Positions 7,819-16,882 of a stretch of DNA of 64,000 bases are shown in pieces (position 1 is the stretch's first letter; every line of letters starts with the position of its first letter). The stretch is from Chitinophagales bacterium. Its GTDB lineage: Bacteria > Bacteroidota > Bacteroidia > Chitinophagales > JADIYW01. The stretch lies in NCBI GenBank assembly GCA_019694955.1, contig JAIBAX010000013.1, positions 1 through 64,000 on the forward strand. The letters are read 5' to 3'. Under the pieces are notes generated by a model that had not been told where the DNA came from, did not search any database, and saw only the letters and a program-made list of their open reading frames with translations. The translations under genes and the position numbers were made by a program.

Positions 7819-10087
7819 ATGGTTCCAACAATATCGAAAAATCATTGTATCTGTGCTGATAATTGTGGTTGGGTTTCTATTCTTATTTCCTTTTTCACTC
7901 AAACCCAAACCCTCCAGCACGGCGCTCTTCGACAAGAACCATAACCTCTTGTCGGCACATGTCAGCAAAGATGAGCAATGGCATTTTTTGAGCACATCAG
8001 ACCTTCCGAAAAAATACGAGGTCTGTCTATTGCAATTTGAAGACAGAAACTTTTATCACCATTTCGGCGTTCGACCGAAGTCCATACTTCGTGCCATTAT
8101 TCAGAACATCCGCCATGGTAAAACCATCAGCGGCGGCAGCACCATTACCATGCAATCGGTGAGAATCAGCTTAAACAATCCGAGGCGGACTTATATAGAA
8201 AAAGTGCGTGAGATGTTACTCGCTTTACGTGTAGAGGTGAAATACAGCAAAAGGGAAATCTTACAGTACTATGCCGGAAACGCTCCTTTCGGCAATAATA
8301 TCATCGGGTTGGAAGCAGCAACATGGCGCTACTTCGGGAAGCCTCCAAAAGAATTATCATGGGCAGAAAGTGCTACACTGGCTGTACTTCCAAATGCACC
8401 CGGACTAATATATCCCGGAAGAAATCACCAAGAATTATACACAAAAAGGAATCGCTTATTGTATCTGCTAAAAGAGAAAGGCATCCTCACTGAGGACGAG
8501 TTTTTGCTGTCCATAGCGGAGCCTCTGCCTGAAAAGCCTAAAAAACTCCCCTCCCAAGCACCCCATTTACTGCAGTATCTCGCGCCTACTTCGCAAGGAA
8601 GTATCTCCACCACCATCGACGGTGTATTGCAGGAAGAATTAATCAACATGATAGAGAATAAACAAACCATACTACAGGATTTTAATATCGCTATTTTGGT
8701 TACAGACTTACAAAATGGACACATCGTTTCTTATATCGGCAATAATCCTTTTTTGAATAGTGAAATGGGGAAGGATGTAGATTGTGTTCACGCTAGTAGG
8801 AGTTCCGGAAGTATCCTAAAGCCCATTCTTTATGGATTGAGCATAGATGAAGGCATCATTTCTCCCGAATCATTATTACCGGACATTCCCACCTATTTTG
8901 GCAATTTCTCTCCAAAAAATTACGACCAGAATTATGCCGGTGCCATTTCTGCGAAGACCGCCCTTAGCAAAAGTTTGAATATACCTATGGTTTACTTGCT
9001 AAAAGATTATGGTGTCGGAAAGTTTCAGCACGAACTTACTGAAATGGGCATCAGCAGCCTACACAGAAATAGCAAGGCGTATGGACTTTCATTGATTCTT
9101 GGTGGTGCAGAGGTTACACTTTGGGATATCAACAAACTTTATACAAGCATGGCTTATACCGTATTAGGAAAAACCGGAAGCATACAGGTTCTTGCAGATA
9201 CACGCACCGCCCTATTACCAACAACAATGAGCAAAATTTCTATCTACCACACTTTTGAAGCGATGAAAGAGGTAAGTAGACCTGATAAGGAAGGAAACTG
9301 GCAGTTTTTTAATTCTTCTGAACCTATCGCCTGGAAAACGGGTACCAGCTTTGGCAACAGAGACGCATGGGCGGTTGGCGTAACGCCAGATTATGTTGTA
9401 AGCATATGGGTAGGCAAGGCTTCTGGGGAAGGAGATCCGCTTCTAACAGGATATAAGATGGCGGCACCCCTCCTATTCGAGATATATTCTAAGCTTCCCG
9501 TTCATAACAAGTGGTTCTCGAAACCCAATACTTCCACAAATGCAGTAAGATTATGTTCTACCAGTGGATACATTGCTACCTCATTTTGCTCATCTACCCA
9601 TTTTGAAGACCTTCCTGCATTTACGCCTCAAAAGCGTATTTGTCCATATCATAAACCCATCTACACAACAATGGATGAGCAATTTACCATTAGCAGAAAT
9701 GTAGAAAATATGGTGGAAGGAAAATTAATGAACTACTTTCAACTGCCTCCGATGATGGAAAAATTCTATGCTAAAAACCATCCTGAATATGTACAAATAC
9801 CTCCCAAAAAAGGAACGCAGGAAAACGACGCCCAAATAGAAATTTCTTATCCTAAGTCAGAGCAGCATATTTTCACGCCAGCAAGAAAAGATGAAGAACC
9901 GGATTTTATTGCTGAAGCAACCCATAAAGAAAATACAACATTATACTGGCATTTAGACGAAATGTACTTAGGTGAAACGGGCGATTTTCATAAAATGGGT
10001 ATTCAATGTTCTTTGGGAAAGCATCAATTGATGGTACAAGACCAAAATGGCAATGAAGCAAAACTAGTTTTTTATATGGAGAAGTAG
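7793..10087 (+). CDS. pbpC: Penicillin-binding protein 1C (bifunctional class A PBP)
   Basis: A 764-residue inner-membrane peptidoglycan synthase. One membrane anchor (about residues 17-36) is followed by a GT51 transglycosylase domain with catalytic Glu in EDRNFYHH (E83) and GGSTITMQ at 114-121. The transpeptidase domain has SILK at 340-343, SLN at 394-396 and KTGT at 515-518. The last ~100 residues fit the PBP1C C-terminal domain. The box before the nucleophile reads SSGSILKP, close to the SPGSTLKP usual in PBP1C. It polymerises glycan strands and, in principle, cross-links peptides. It overlaps the VanW-family gene by 26 bp, so the pair is one transcription unit. Confidence 0.95.
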   Translation: MKRRCATVKWFQQYRKIIVSVLIIVVGFLFLFPFSLKPKPSSTALFDKNHNLLSAHVSKDEQWHFLSTSDLPKKYEVCLLQFEDRNFYHHFGVRPKSILRAIIQNIRHGKTISGGSTITMQSVRISLNNPRRTYIEKVREMLLALRVEVKYSKREILQYYAGNAPFGNNIIGLEAATWRYFGKPPKELSWAESATLAVLPNAPGLIYPGRNHQELYTKRNRLLYLLKEKGILTEDEFLLSIAEPLPEKPKKLPSQAPHLLQYLAPTSQGSISTTIDGVLQEELINMIENKQTILQDFNIAILVTDLQNGHIVSYIGNNPFLNSEMGKDVDCVHASRSSGSILKPILYGLSIDEGIISPESLLPDIPTYFGNFSPKNYDQNYAGAISAKTALSKSLNIPMVYLLKDYGVGKFQHELTEMGISSLHRNSKAYGLSLILGGAEVTLWDINKLYTSMAYTVLGKTGSIQVLADTRTALLPTTMSKISIYHTFEAMKEVSRPDKEGNWQFFNSSEPIAWKTGTSFGNRDAWAVGVTPDYVVSIWVGKASGEGDPLLTGYKMAAPLLFEIYSKLPVHNKWFSKPNTSTNAVRLCSTSGYIATSFCSSTHFEDLPAFTPQKRICPYHKPIYTTMDEQFTISRNVENMVEGKLMNYFQLPPMMEKFYAKNHPEYVQIPPKKGTQENDAQIEISYPKSEQHIFTPARKDEEPDFIAEATHKENTTLYWHLDEMYLGETGDFHKMGIQCSLGKHQLMVQDQNGNEAKLVFYMEK

Positions 10088-10206
10088 CCGAATGCATATT
10101 TTTGCGAATAATTGAGTCTAGATAATCGTGTTCATTTTATTTAACCCAGCATAAGCGTTGGACTTTGTGACGAAAGGAAATTATACAAAATAGCTATGAG
10201 GCACGG

Positions 10207-10250
10207 AATTTTTCTCCGCAGACGTAGTATAACTACGTTGAGGACAGAAA
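10207..10250. repeat. Extended imperfect inverted repeat
   Basis: The centre is perfect (ACGTAGT, loop ATA, ACTACGT at 10222-10238). The outer flanks ATTTTTCTCC and GAGGACAGAAAAT pair imperfectly, giving a long stem. It lies between the convergent PBP1C and glycosidase-like genes. It could be a terminator-like structure or the remnant of a small non-autonomous element. Confidence 0.55.
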
Positions 10251-10398
10251 ATGAGTACAGAAATAGATATGAGCATTCGTATTAATATTTGCAACGAATA
10301 TACTATTTATTCGTCGCAATTCAAATTTATCGTTGCATCATTTGCAACAAATAACTTAATTAATCGTTGCAAGAACCATCATTTGCTTTTTTAACGTT

Positions 10399-10415
10399 TC
10401 AACCTCGGAGGTTGA
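10399..10415. repeat. Palindrome of the AACCTCGGAGGTT family
   Basis: TCAACCTC-G-GAGGTTGA is a perfect 17-nt palindrome directly against the stop codon of the gene read on the minus strand (stop at 10416-10418). The same 13-nt core occurs at 36436-36448. Confidence 0.75.
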
Positions 10416-12512
10416 TTAATTAATCAAACCTATCGTTCTGGGAATATTCCAGATACTTCTGTACCAGAATTTATACTTGTTCTTTGTTGCCTGTAGTTCT
10501 TCTCTCTCCCAAAAATGCAATTGATGTACGGGATATAAATAACCAAAATGATAGCAAGTATGGTCTGCCCTTTTTTCCGCCACCCACGAAAGCGGATACC
10601 GATAAAATTTCCTTTCCATGGTATCTACAATCGCTAATCCTTCTTCTCTGATGAGCGATGCTTTCAGCAAATAATCTTCTTTACTAAAAGGCAAACCTAA
10701 TTCTTTGGATCTGTGTTGCAAAAGATAACTTAAGGTGCTATACTTATGTTGCGCCCTTAAACCGGTTATCTTAAGTGCCCAATACAATTCCTCCTCCATT
10801 GGATTGAGTGTAAAATTATCCTCAATAGGTTTACATTTTTGCATAAACTCCCTGAGTGGAATAAGGTATTTATCATTCATTGCCGCCAATTCGCTGGAAT
10901 CGGCATCATTCCTGATATAAGGATATGAATATTCAGGGCGTGGGTGAAACTCGATATTAAATTTTCCGGGCATTTCATCTGTTACCGTTTGCGCCACCAA
11001 CACTTTAATCAGGTCTTTGTCTTTGATATATGTTTGCTGCGCATCTGCAACATTAACAAAATACTGCTCAAATGCTTCATTTTCAATGACTTGCCTTGCA
11101 TATTGCAAAGGCTCTTTTTTCAATTTCGCACCATATTCAAAATAATTCCACGACCATCTTGCCACACTCCAGTCAAAAAGCCAGTTGCCCCACTCCCACC
11201 CGGACGTAAAAGTAAGATGACCATCGATCTTTTGAAGGCTGTCGCAATATTCGATATCTGCTAATCTGGCTTGGAGATAGGGAAGTAAAAGCATCGGCAC
11301 AGAGAGATCAAAAGTCACCCAATAGGCCGTTTCCGGGAAGTACCAGGTTTCCCGCTGTTCCATTTCCTTCAGCAGCAAATCCCTCATATGCAACAGATTA
11401 TCGTTTTCATATACGGGTGCATGTTCGTCTAACAAGGAATAAAACATGACGGTATGTATCATGAGGCCATGCTCTTTGGTGAGCAGTTCATTTTCTGCAT
11501 TTCCTGAAACCATCTTATCGGCTTTGACAACATGCTTCCTACTCATTAGTTTCACACCATGCTTACTGAGGATTTTTTGCAGCACTTCTAGTAATGCCGA
11601 TTTTTCCGCCATATCCCCAGCAGAAAATTCGGTAGCAGAAAGTTCGACATTCCAAACATCGAAACCCGCCTGTATCAACCACTCTGCATTTTGTTCCAAC
11701 TGCTTTTCTTTGGTTTTCAATGAAGCCGGAGGACTTTTATACAACTGAAATGCTTTCTGTTGTAGCATGTGCAACGACAAGTCGGCGCCACAAAATATCC
11801 CTCTTTGGTGTGCATAATCTGTAATGGCTTTCGCATGTGGCAGCCAAGTTGCTCTGTCGATGCTTTCCAGAAGATTAAACTCAAAATAATTTTGTCCATT
11901 TCTTGCCAACCAATCGATGTATTCTTTTACGCAAGCAAGTCCACCCGAAAAGTTTGCGTCTAAAAGGCATTCTGTAATTTCAAGTGGGTGCATGGCATGT
12001 ACATGGAAGCCGATTTTATCAAATACTTTTTTGCCTTCAAAAGAAACAAATGTCGGTTTACATCCCTTTGGGATGGATGTATTTCTTGTGTGATAAGAAT
12101 AAAAACCCATTTTTTCCTGCAACATAGCATACAAGCCATTGACCAATCCTTTGGGCGTTTCTGCCTTACATATGGCACCGTTAGTGGCTGTTTGCAACCA
12201 CGAAAAATCCTCGTAAAGTACTGCGGTGTCAAGAATTGACGAACTGACAAGGTTTTTTGTTTGCAATTCCCAATAAGAGCCAGTATTGTTTTCTGCGTTG
12301 AGGGTCGCTTGAATGCCCGCTTTTTCCAATAAAGAAACGACATCTCTTATTCCATTTTGAAAGATGGAATCATTGCTGAGCGTCCGACTATAAATGATAT
12401 TTATGGAATGACTATAGTTGTTTCCATAAATTTTTCCTACGGAAAAAAACACCATCAGTATGAATATTATCTTGTTGGTGTTAGGTATTTTGCCTGATTC
12501 CCTAGTGAACAT
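10416..12512 (-). CDS. Secreted glycoside-hydrolase-like protein
   Basis: From the ATG at 12512 the protein has 698 residues. It begins with a signal-peptide-like segment (hydrophobic IIFILMVFFSVG), then a small alpha/beta domain with a GLVNGLYAMLQEKMGF pattern like the N-terminal domains of GH20 and GH67 enzymes. A TIM-barrel-like region follows (LARNGQNYFEFNL, ITDYAHQRGIFCGADLS, WNVELSATEFS). Many Trp and acidic residues are present. I infer a periplasmic or surface enzyme acting on a glycan, but I cannot name a family or catalytic pair with confidence. An in-frame TTG start at 12536 is possible. It overlaps the upstream small gene by 11 nt, which suggests coupling. Confidence 0.7.
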   Translation of the reverse strand: MFTRESGKIPNTNKIIFILMVFFSVGKIYGNNYSHSINIIYSRTLSNDSIFQNGIRDVVSLLEKAGIQATLNAENNTGSYWELQTKNLVSSSILDTAVLYEDFSWLQTATNGAICKAETPKGLVNGLYAMLQEKMGFYSYHTRNTSIPKGCKPTFVSFEGKKVFDKIGFHVHAMHPLEITECLLDANFSGGLACVKEYIDWLARNGQNYFEFNLLESIDRATWLPHAKAITDYAHQRGIFCGADLSLHMLQQKAFQLYKSPPASLKTKEKQLEQNAEWLIQAGFDVWNVELSATEFSAGDMAEKSALLEVLQKILSKHGVKLMSRKHVVKADKMVSGNAENELLTKEHGLMIHTVMFYSLLDEHAPVYENDNLLHMRDLLLKEMEQRETWYFPETAYWVTFDLSVPMLLLPYLQARLADIEYCDSLQKIDGHLTFTSGWEWGNWLFDWSVARWSWNYFEYGAKLKKEPLQYARQVIENEAFEQYFVNVADAQQTYIKDKDLIKVLVAQTVTDEMPGKFNIEFHPRPEYSYPYIRNDADSSELAAMNDKYLIPLREFMQKCKPIEDNFTLNPMEEELYWALKITGLRAQHKYSTLSYLLQHRSKELGLPFSKEDYLLKASLIREEGLAIVDTMERKFYRYPLSWVAEKRADHTCYHFGYLYPVHQLHFWEREELQATKNKYKFWYRSIWNIPRTIGLIN

Positions 12513-12945
12513 CGCCACCAAAGAATTTCTCCTCAATATAGTCGGCGGCTACTGCTACATCATAAATGGCATTGCTGACTTCTGCAGCTGTGGTCGTTTC
12601 CAATACCAATGCCGATTGGGCAATGATAGATTCCACTGGCGTACCATCGCCAAGCTTATCACTGGTAATAGTAATACTGCAATAACAGCAAGGTCCCGCT
12701 TCTTTTAAGATGCCGTACAGGTTCAAATCTGGGCGATATATACCTGCTCTACTGTTCATATAAACAGTATCTTTACCAAAATATCTACCGGGAACGATCC
12801 AAATATAAACATATTGATAGCGCCAATTACCCTCTTTCAATGGGATGGCGACATCCATTTTGTACGTTCCTGTTGGTTGAATTTCTTCCAATTTGTAGTT
12901 AAACTTTGCAGAAATCTCTTTTAGTGTTTGATGTAATTGTATCAT
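12502..12945 (-). CDS. Hypothetical protein, 147 residues
   Basis: A small soluble acidic protein without a signal peptide. A Tyr/Trp-rich central stretch (NWRYQYVYIWIVPGRYFG) and a Cys-Cys-Tyr-Cys cluster near residues 86-89 stand out. The C-terminal half is Ala-rich and probably helical. I do not recognise the family. Its stop codon overlaps the start of the secreted glycosidase-like gene by 11 nt, and a DinB-like gene ends 18 nt upstream, so all three are probably cotranscribed. Confidence 0.6.
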   Translation of the reverse strand: MIQLHQTLKEISAKFNYKLEEIQPTGTYKMDVAIPLKEGNWRYQYVYIWIVPGRYFGKDTVYMNSRAGIYRPDLNLYGILKEAGPCCYCSITITSDKLGDGTPVESIIAQSALVLETTTAAEVSNAIYDVAVAADYIEEKFFGGDVH

Positions 12946-12963
12946 ATAGTTAGTTTTTACAAA

Positions 12964-13458
12964 TTATATAGTTTTTATTCCGGCTATCTTGCAGTGCCAC
13001 CCCAACTGTCCGGCATGACCGGATTCGTGTCGACAAGCATGAAGAACAAGGAATTTCTTTGAACTATCACCGCTAAAACTCATGTTATTGAGATTAGGTT
13101 CTAAAAGTTGCTCATCCGTAAGGTTTCGTAAATGCGCCATCGCCGCTTCATGCACTTGTTTCATTCCTTCAAGTATCTCTTCAATAGGTGGCAATTCTTC
13201 CGGCTTTGCTAAAGGCGTTCCGAAAGCTACTTTGCTAAACCATGGAAAGGTGACCTGCTCTCCTCCCAGACCTTGTAATAACAAGAAATTTTCTGTCCAT
13301 ACCAAATGTGCCATAATCCATCTGGCAGAATTGAGCTCCACTCCATCTGCAACAGGAACCCTGTCATAACCTACATCCTTCAGCTTATTAAAATAGTACA
13401 GGGTAATTTTTCGGGCACTTTCAAAGAAATCCACTAATCTGCTTGCTTCTACATTCAT
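12964..13458 (-). CDS. DinB-like superfamily protein
   Basis: A 164-residue predicted four-helix-bundle protein. The likely metal ligands are H51 in WIMAHLVW and H144/H148 in HACRHESGH, matching the three-His arrangement of DinB/YfiT-like proteins. Members are metal-dependent, and several act as thiol-dependent transferases, for example with bacillithiol or mycothiol. The specific reaction cannot be read from the sequence. It is divergent from the acyltransferase gene and is the first gene of the minus-strand group running to 10416. Confidence 0.82.
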   Translation of the reverse strand: MNVEASRLVDFFESARKITLYYFNKLKDVGYDRVPVADGVELNSARWIMAHLVWTENFLLLQGLGGEQVTFPWFSKVAFGTPLAKPEELPPIEEILEGMKQVHEAAMAHLRNLTDEQLLEPNLNNMSFSGDSSKKFLVLHACRHESGHAGQLGWHCKIAGIKTI

Positions 13459-13559
13459 ATATTAATATTTTACACAATATGATAAATAATTATTGGCTTA
13501 TGCCAATTTAGTATAAAAATAAGCAACATGTTCTTACTTTTAGCTATTAATCCATTTTT

Positions 13560-14561
13560 TTGACAAATTCTATTGCTAAAAATAATCATCAGCTACACTC
13601 AGTAGAATGGCTTCGAGGATTTGCCATGCTATCTGTATGTTTTACACATTACAAAATACACTTTGTCACTTCCGGTATTGGGTGGAAACTATTGTTATGG
13701 AATGATTTTGGTGTATCGCTATTTTTTGTCATTTCGGGGTTTGTCATTCCGTACGCTATGTTTAAGAGTGGATATACATGGCGTCAAATTGGTAGGTTTT
13801 TCAAGAAAAGATTCATGCGTGTATATCCTACCTTTTTATGTGGATTTATCCTATCTGTTTTATTAATGTATATTGCCTTTTGGTTTTCTCCATTCCATGC
13901 TGGAGGAGCACCACATCTTACTGCAAAATACATCATCGGTAACCTTTTATTGATTCCCCATTTCTTGCATGAGCAGTGGTACAGTCCTGTGTTGTGGACG
14001 CTCGCCATTGAGGTGCAGTTTTATTTATTCATCGCCCTAGCGTTTCCCTTAATTTTTCATGCAAACAAAAAGATAGGCTTGTTAGCCGTAATTGGATTTT
14101 CCCTCCTACAATTTTCATGTAAAAACGAGTTGATATTTTTTTTCCACGTCATGGTTTTCATGTTAGGTGTAGTTTCCAGTTTATACTTTTTAAAACGGCT
14201 AAATGCTATAGAATGGGGATGCATTTCTATTTTACTTTTAATAGGCATCTATTTTAAAATGGAGATGACATTCAGCAAATTCATTGCGTTACCTGTTGGT
14301 TGTATCATTATTTTATTTGTTCCGTTAAAAAGTAAATTCCTAGCTTTCTGTGGCAAGATTTCTTATTCTTACTATTTGCTACACATCTTGGTAGGCGGTT
14401 CAGTAATAATAGAATTAGGCAAAGAACTCCTAGTATATTTCAAAATTAGTGACCCCATTAACCAAAATATGCTAACGCTTTCCACCATATTTTTATTGAT
14501 TCCGATATCATGGGTGTGGTACAAGCTTTTTGAAGAACCTTTTCAGAAGTTGAAGATTTGA
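13560..14561 (+). CDS. Acyltransferase 3 family membrane protein
   Basis: A 333-residue integral membrane protein of the OafA/acyltransferase-3 type. The N-terminal signature is HSVEWLRGFAMLSVCFTHY, where the catalytic-type His ends the first helix. About ten hydrophobic segments follow, plus the LWTLAIEVQFYL box typical of the family. Such enzymes O-acylate surface sugars or other envelope molecules; the acceptor is unknown. No ATG is available before the conserved WLRG motif, so the start is probably TTG at 13560, with an in-frame stop at 13548-13550 bounding it upstream. The 3' end runs directly into a low-complexity repeat. Confidence 0.92.
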   Translation: MTNSIAKNNHQLHSVEWLRGFAMLSVCFTHYKIHFVTSGIGWKLLLWNDFGVSLFFVISGFVIPYAMFKSGYTWRQIGRFFKKRFMRVYPTFLCGFILSVLLMYIAFWFSPFHAGGAPHLTAKYIIGNLLLIPHFLHEQWYSPVLWTLAIEVQFYLFIALAFPLIFHANKKIGLLAVIGFSLLQFSCKNELIFFFHVMVFMLGVVSSLYFLKRLNAIEWGCISILLLIGIYFKMEMTFSKFIALPVGCIIILFVPLKSKFLAFCGKISYSYYLLHILVGGSVIIELGKELLVYFKISDPINQNMLTLSTIFLLIPISWVWYKLFEEPFQKLKI

Positions 14562-14925
14562 AGATGTGGGAATTTGGGGAATGTGGGAATTTGAAGATGT
14601 GAGAATTTGAGAATGTGGGAATTTGAAGATGTGAGAATTTGGAGAGGTGAGAATTTGGAGATTTGGAGATTTTCGCTAGACGAATTTTGTTCACGGTTCG
14701 CAGATGATGGTTCACAGTGGGAATTTGGGAATGTGGGAATGTGGGAATGTGAGAATTTGGGAATCTGCGTGAACTTTGTGAAAACCTTAGCGTACTTTGT
14801 GGTTAGAGAATATCACAAGACGAATTTTGTTCACGTTCACAGTGAGAATTTAAGGATTTGAAGATGTGAGAATTTGGTAATGTGTCCATTCACCTTTGAC
14901 TATTGACCATTGACAAGCAGTAGCA
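14562..14925. repeat. Low-complexity intergenic repeat tract
   Basis: About 360 bp built from variants of the words GAATTTGAAGATGTG and GGGAATTTGGGAATGTG, interrupted by GTTCACGGTTC-type words and by CATTCACCTTTGACTATTG. Open frames across it are artefacts of the repeat. Related tracts occur at 16776-17030, 53135-53176 and, inverted, at 59997-60085. No gene is seen here. Confidence 0.75.
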
Positions 14926-14941
14926 ATACGAATATCGCTGT
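14924..14941 (+). repeat. 18-nt interspersed repeat, copy 1
   Basis: The word GCAATACGAATATCGCTG is repeated exactly at 17073-17090, near the other end of this repeat-rich region. Both copies sit in intergenic low-complexity DNA. Confidence 0.7.
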
Positions 14942-14975
14942 ACTTATAAAAAAAATCCTTAATTTCCCATCGCAA

Positions 14976-16220
14976 ATGGAAAGTACAAATAAGAATCAAC
15001 AAGTATGTATTTTGGGTGCAGGTCCCGGCGGTGCTTCAGCAGCCTTGGTATTGGCACAGATGGGCATTCCGACTTTGCTGATAGACAAAGCCGTCTTTCC
15101 TCGGGATAAAATTTGTGGAGATGCATTGAGTGGTAAGGTAGCAGCCGTAATGCGTCAGATTACACCTGATATGCCAAAGTCATTTTCTGCGGAAACTATG
15201 CAGATTCCAAGCTACGGCATACGCTTTTTTGCGCCCAATGGCAAGGAACTTCGTGTTCCCTTTAGTCTAAAAAATCCTGCGGAAATGGAGGTTCCACCGG
15301 GTTTTATCGCAAAACGCTATGATTTCGACCATTACCTCATTCAGCAAATAAAGCAAAATGAGCTAATTGAACTGAGAGAAAATACTGAAGTAGTTGATTA
15401 TCAAAAGACAACACAAGGCTACACACTTACATGCAAGGATGGTAGTTCGGTAACCGCTACCTTGCTGTTGGTGGCAGATGGTGCGCACTCCAAATTTGCC
15501 CGCCACCATGCCGGCATTGAAATGGAAAACGACCATTATAGTGCAGGCTTGCGTGCCTATTATGAGGGCGTTTCCGGCATGGACAATCAGAACTTTATAG
15601 AATTACATTTTATCAAGGAAGCACTTCCCGGATATTTTTGGATTTTTCCGCTCCCCAATAATCAGGCGAATGTTGGACTGGGCATTCTTTCAAAAACCGT
15701 TAGTGAAAAGCGATTGAATATCAAAAAGATGATGCAGGACATCATCGACCACCACCCCATCATTTCTGAGCGGTTTAAACATGCGAAGGTGGTTGATTCT
15801 ATTAAAGGTTATGGTCTTCCCCTGGGATCTAAAAAGCGCAAAATTTCCGGCGACCACTATATGCTTTTGGGTGATGCGGCATCTCTCATCGACCCATTTA
15901 CTGGCGAAGGCATCGGCAATGCCATGCTCTGTGGACTCGCCGCAGCACGTGTGGCTAAGTCTGCACTTGAGCAAAATGATTTTAGTGCCGATTTTCTCCA
16001 ACAGTATGATAATGAAGTAAATAGAAAACTTGGTGCCGAACTGGCACTTAGCACCAAAATGCAGCGATTGGTCAATTATCCTTGGCTCTTCAATTTTGTT
16101 GTAAACAAAGCCAATAGAAATAAAACACTCGCTGAGACCATTTCGTGCATGTTTGACGATGTTGATCTCAGAAAAAAACTTAAAAGTCCCGGTTTTTACT
16201 GGAAGCTATTTTGGGATTAA
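14976..16220 (+). CDS. Geranylgeranyl-reductase-family FAD-dependent oxidoreductase
   Basis: From the ATG at 14976 the protein has 414 residues. The N-terminal Rossmann fingerprint is VCILGAGPGGASAAL. The FAD-contacting motif LGDAASLIDPFTGEGIGNAM has its Asp near residue 300, and KICGDAL near residue 45 is also typical of the geranylgeranyl reductase/digeranylglycerophospholipid reductase-like family. Members reduce isoprenoid chains or act as flavin hydroxylases. In Bacteroidota the substrate of this type is usually unassigned. An in-frame TTG at 14910 would add 22 residues, but these come from the intergenic repeat and lie ahead of the FAD motif, so the ATG is preferred. Confidence 0.88.
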   Translation: MESTNKNQQVCILGAGPGGASAALVLAQMGIPTLLIDKAVFPRDKICGDALSGKVAAVMRQITPDMPKSFSAETMQIPSYGIRFFAPNGKELRVPFSLKNPAEMEVPPGFIAKRYDFDHYLIQQIKQNELIELRENTEVVDYQKTTQGYTLTCKDGSSVTATLLLVADGAHSKFARHHAGIEMENDHYSAGLRAYYEGVSGMDNQNFIELHFIKEALPGYFWIFPLPNNQANVGLGILSKTVSEKRLNIKKMMQDIIDHHPIISERFKHAKVVDSIKGYGLPLGSKKRKISGDHYMLLGDAASLIDPFTGEGIGNAMLCGLAAARVAKSALEQNDFSADFLQQYDNEVNRKLGAELALSTKMQRLVNYPWLFNFVVNKANRNKTLAETISCMFDDVDLRKKLKSPGFYWKLFWD

Positions 16221-16396
16221 CATCTGTAGTCAAGAAATCAGGGCATGCCCTTCCCTACCGGTCAGGTCGTGTGTTACGCTTATACACGGTATCGCTTCAC
16301 CCACTCATGCAGATCAATTTTAAATTTTGAATTTTGAATTGACTTCTGCAACAAATGTTACAATTCACTACAATTAAAAAATATTACCTTTGCCGC
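16221..16396. other. Intergenic region ahead of the DUF983 gene
   Basis: It holds a short dyad-rich segment (GGGCATGCCC at 16242-16251), an AT-rich stretch of TTTTGAATT repeats and the promoter -7 element described separately. No gene is seen. Confidence 0.5.
16385..16392 (+). promoter_or_regulatory. Promoter -7 element (TAnnTTTG) of the DUF983 gene
   Basis: TACCTTTG matches the Bacteroidota -7 consensus and ends 4 nt before the ATG at 16397, so the transcript would be nearly leaderless or start at that ATG. It argues against the upstream in-frame ATG at 16355. Confidence 0.6.
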
Positions 16397-16783
16397 ATGA
16401 ATCTTTTGGTGAAGTTTTTAAGGCTCAGATGTCCACGGTGTGGTGGTGCGCCCATTTTTTTAGACACAAATCCCTACCACCTGAAAAATCTCACAAAAAT
16501 GCCGGACAAATGCCCTAAATGTCAGTTAAGTTATAAGGTAGAAATGGGCTTTTACTGGGGTGCTATGTATGTAAGTTATATGCTAAACGCACTCTTTTTT
16601 CTGATGATGGCAGCAGTATATGTCGTCACTTGTTGGGGGCATCTCATCGATTGGGCGCATTATTTTATAATGATTGCCAGCCCCATATTTATCATTATAT
16701 CTCCCTATACTTTAAGACTAAGTCGTTGGCTTTGGCTATGGTTTGACTATGAGTTTTTTATTAAACGGAAGAAAGGTCTTTGA
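16397..16783 (+). CDS. DUF983 family membrane protein with zinc ribbon
   Basis: A 128-residue protein. The N-terminal half has two CxxC pairs (C12/C15 in CPRCGG and C39/C42 in CPKC), typical of a zinc ribbon. Two hydrophobic segments follow, as in DUF983 proteins, which are inner-membrane proteins of unknown function common in Bacteroidota and alphaproteobacteria. I place the start at 16397 because a TAnnTTTG promoter element lies immediately upstream and the conserved part begins there; an ATG at 16355 is in frame. The final codons and stop lie in a 60-nt direct repeat that continues into intergenic DNA. Confidence 0.85.
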   Translation: MNLLVKFLRLRCPRCGGAPIFLDTNPYHLKNLTKMPDKCPKCQLSYKVEMGFYWGAMYVSYMLNALFFLMMAAVYVVTCWGHLIDWAHYFIMIASPIFIIISPYTLRLSRWLWLWFDYEFFIKRKKGL

Positions 16784-16835
16784 AATTTGTTCGCCGTTCA
16801 CAGAAAATAATTTGGAAATGTGGGAATTTGGAAAT
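16776..16835 (+). repeat. 60-nt direct repeat, copy 1
   Basis: This segment matches 16883-16942 at 58 of 60 positions, offset 107 nt. Copy 1 includes the last codons and stop of the DUF983 gene, so the duplication copied a gene end into the spacer. It contains the same GTGGGAATTTGG words as the 14.6-kb tract. Confidence 0.8.
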
Positions 16836-16882
16836 GTGGAAATGAGAGAATTTCTGAATTAGCATAAGAATTACTGTCAAAA

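Larger units (their letters stand above)
10088..10415. other. 328-bp intergenic region with several dyads, no gene
   Basis: No convincing coding frame is present. The stretch holds a fragment of the TTTAACCCAG repeat (about 10139-10160) that appears as a full hairpin at 59396-59437. It also holds an extended dyad at 10207-10250 and several TTGCAACGA-like or CGTTGCAA-like words between about 10290 and 10375. A 17-nt palindrome abuts the stop codon of the next gene. It lies between convergent genes, so terminators would be expected. Confidence 0.6.

Noticed and set aside
14607-14861. 84-codon frame (plus) in the repeat tract
   Set aside because: It consists of repeat-derived residues (MWEFEDVRIW) with no start signal; it is an artefact of the repeat.
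14562-14890. Repeated GAATTTG words, reminiscent of a CRISPR array
   Set aside because: The units are short, unevenly spaced and variable, with no unique spacers of constant length and no cas genes.
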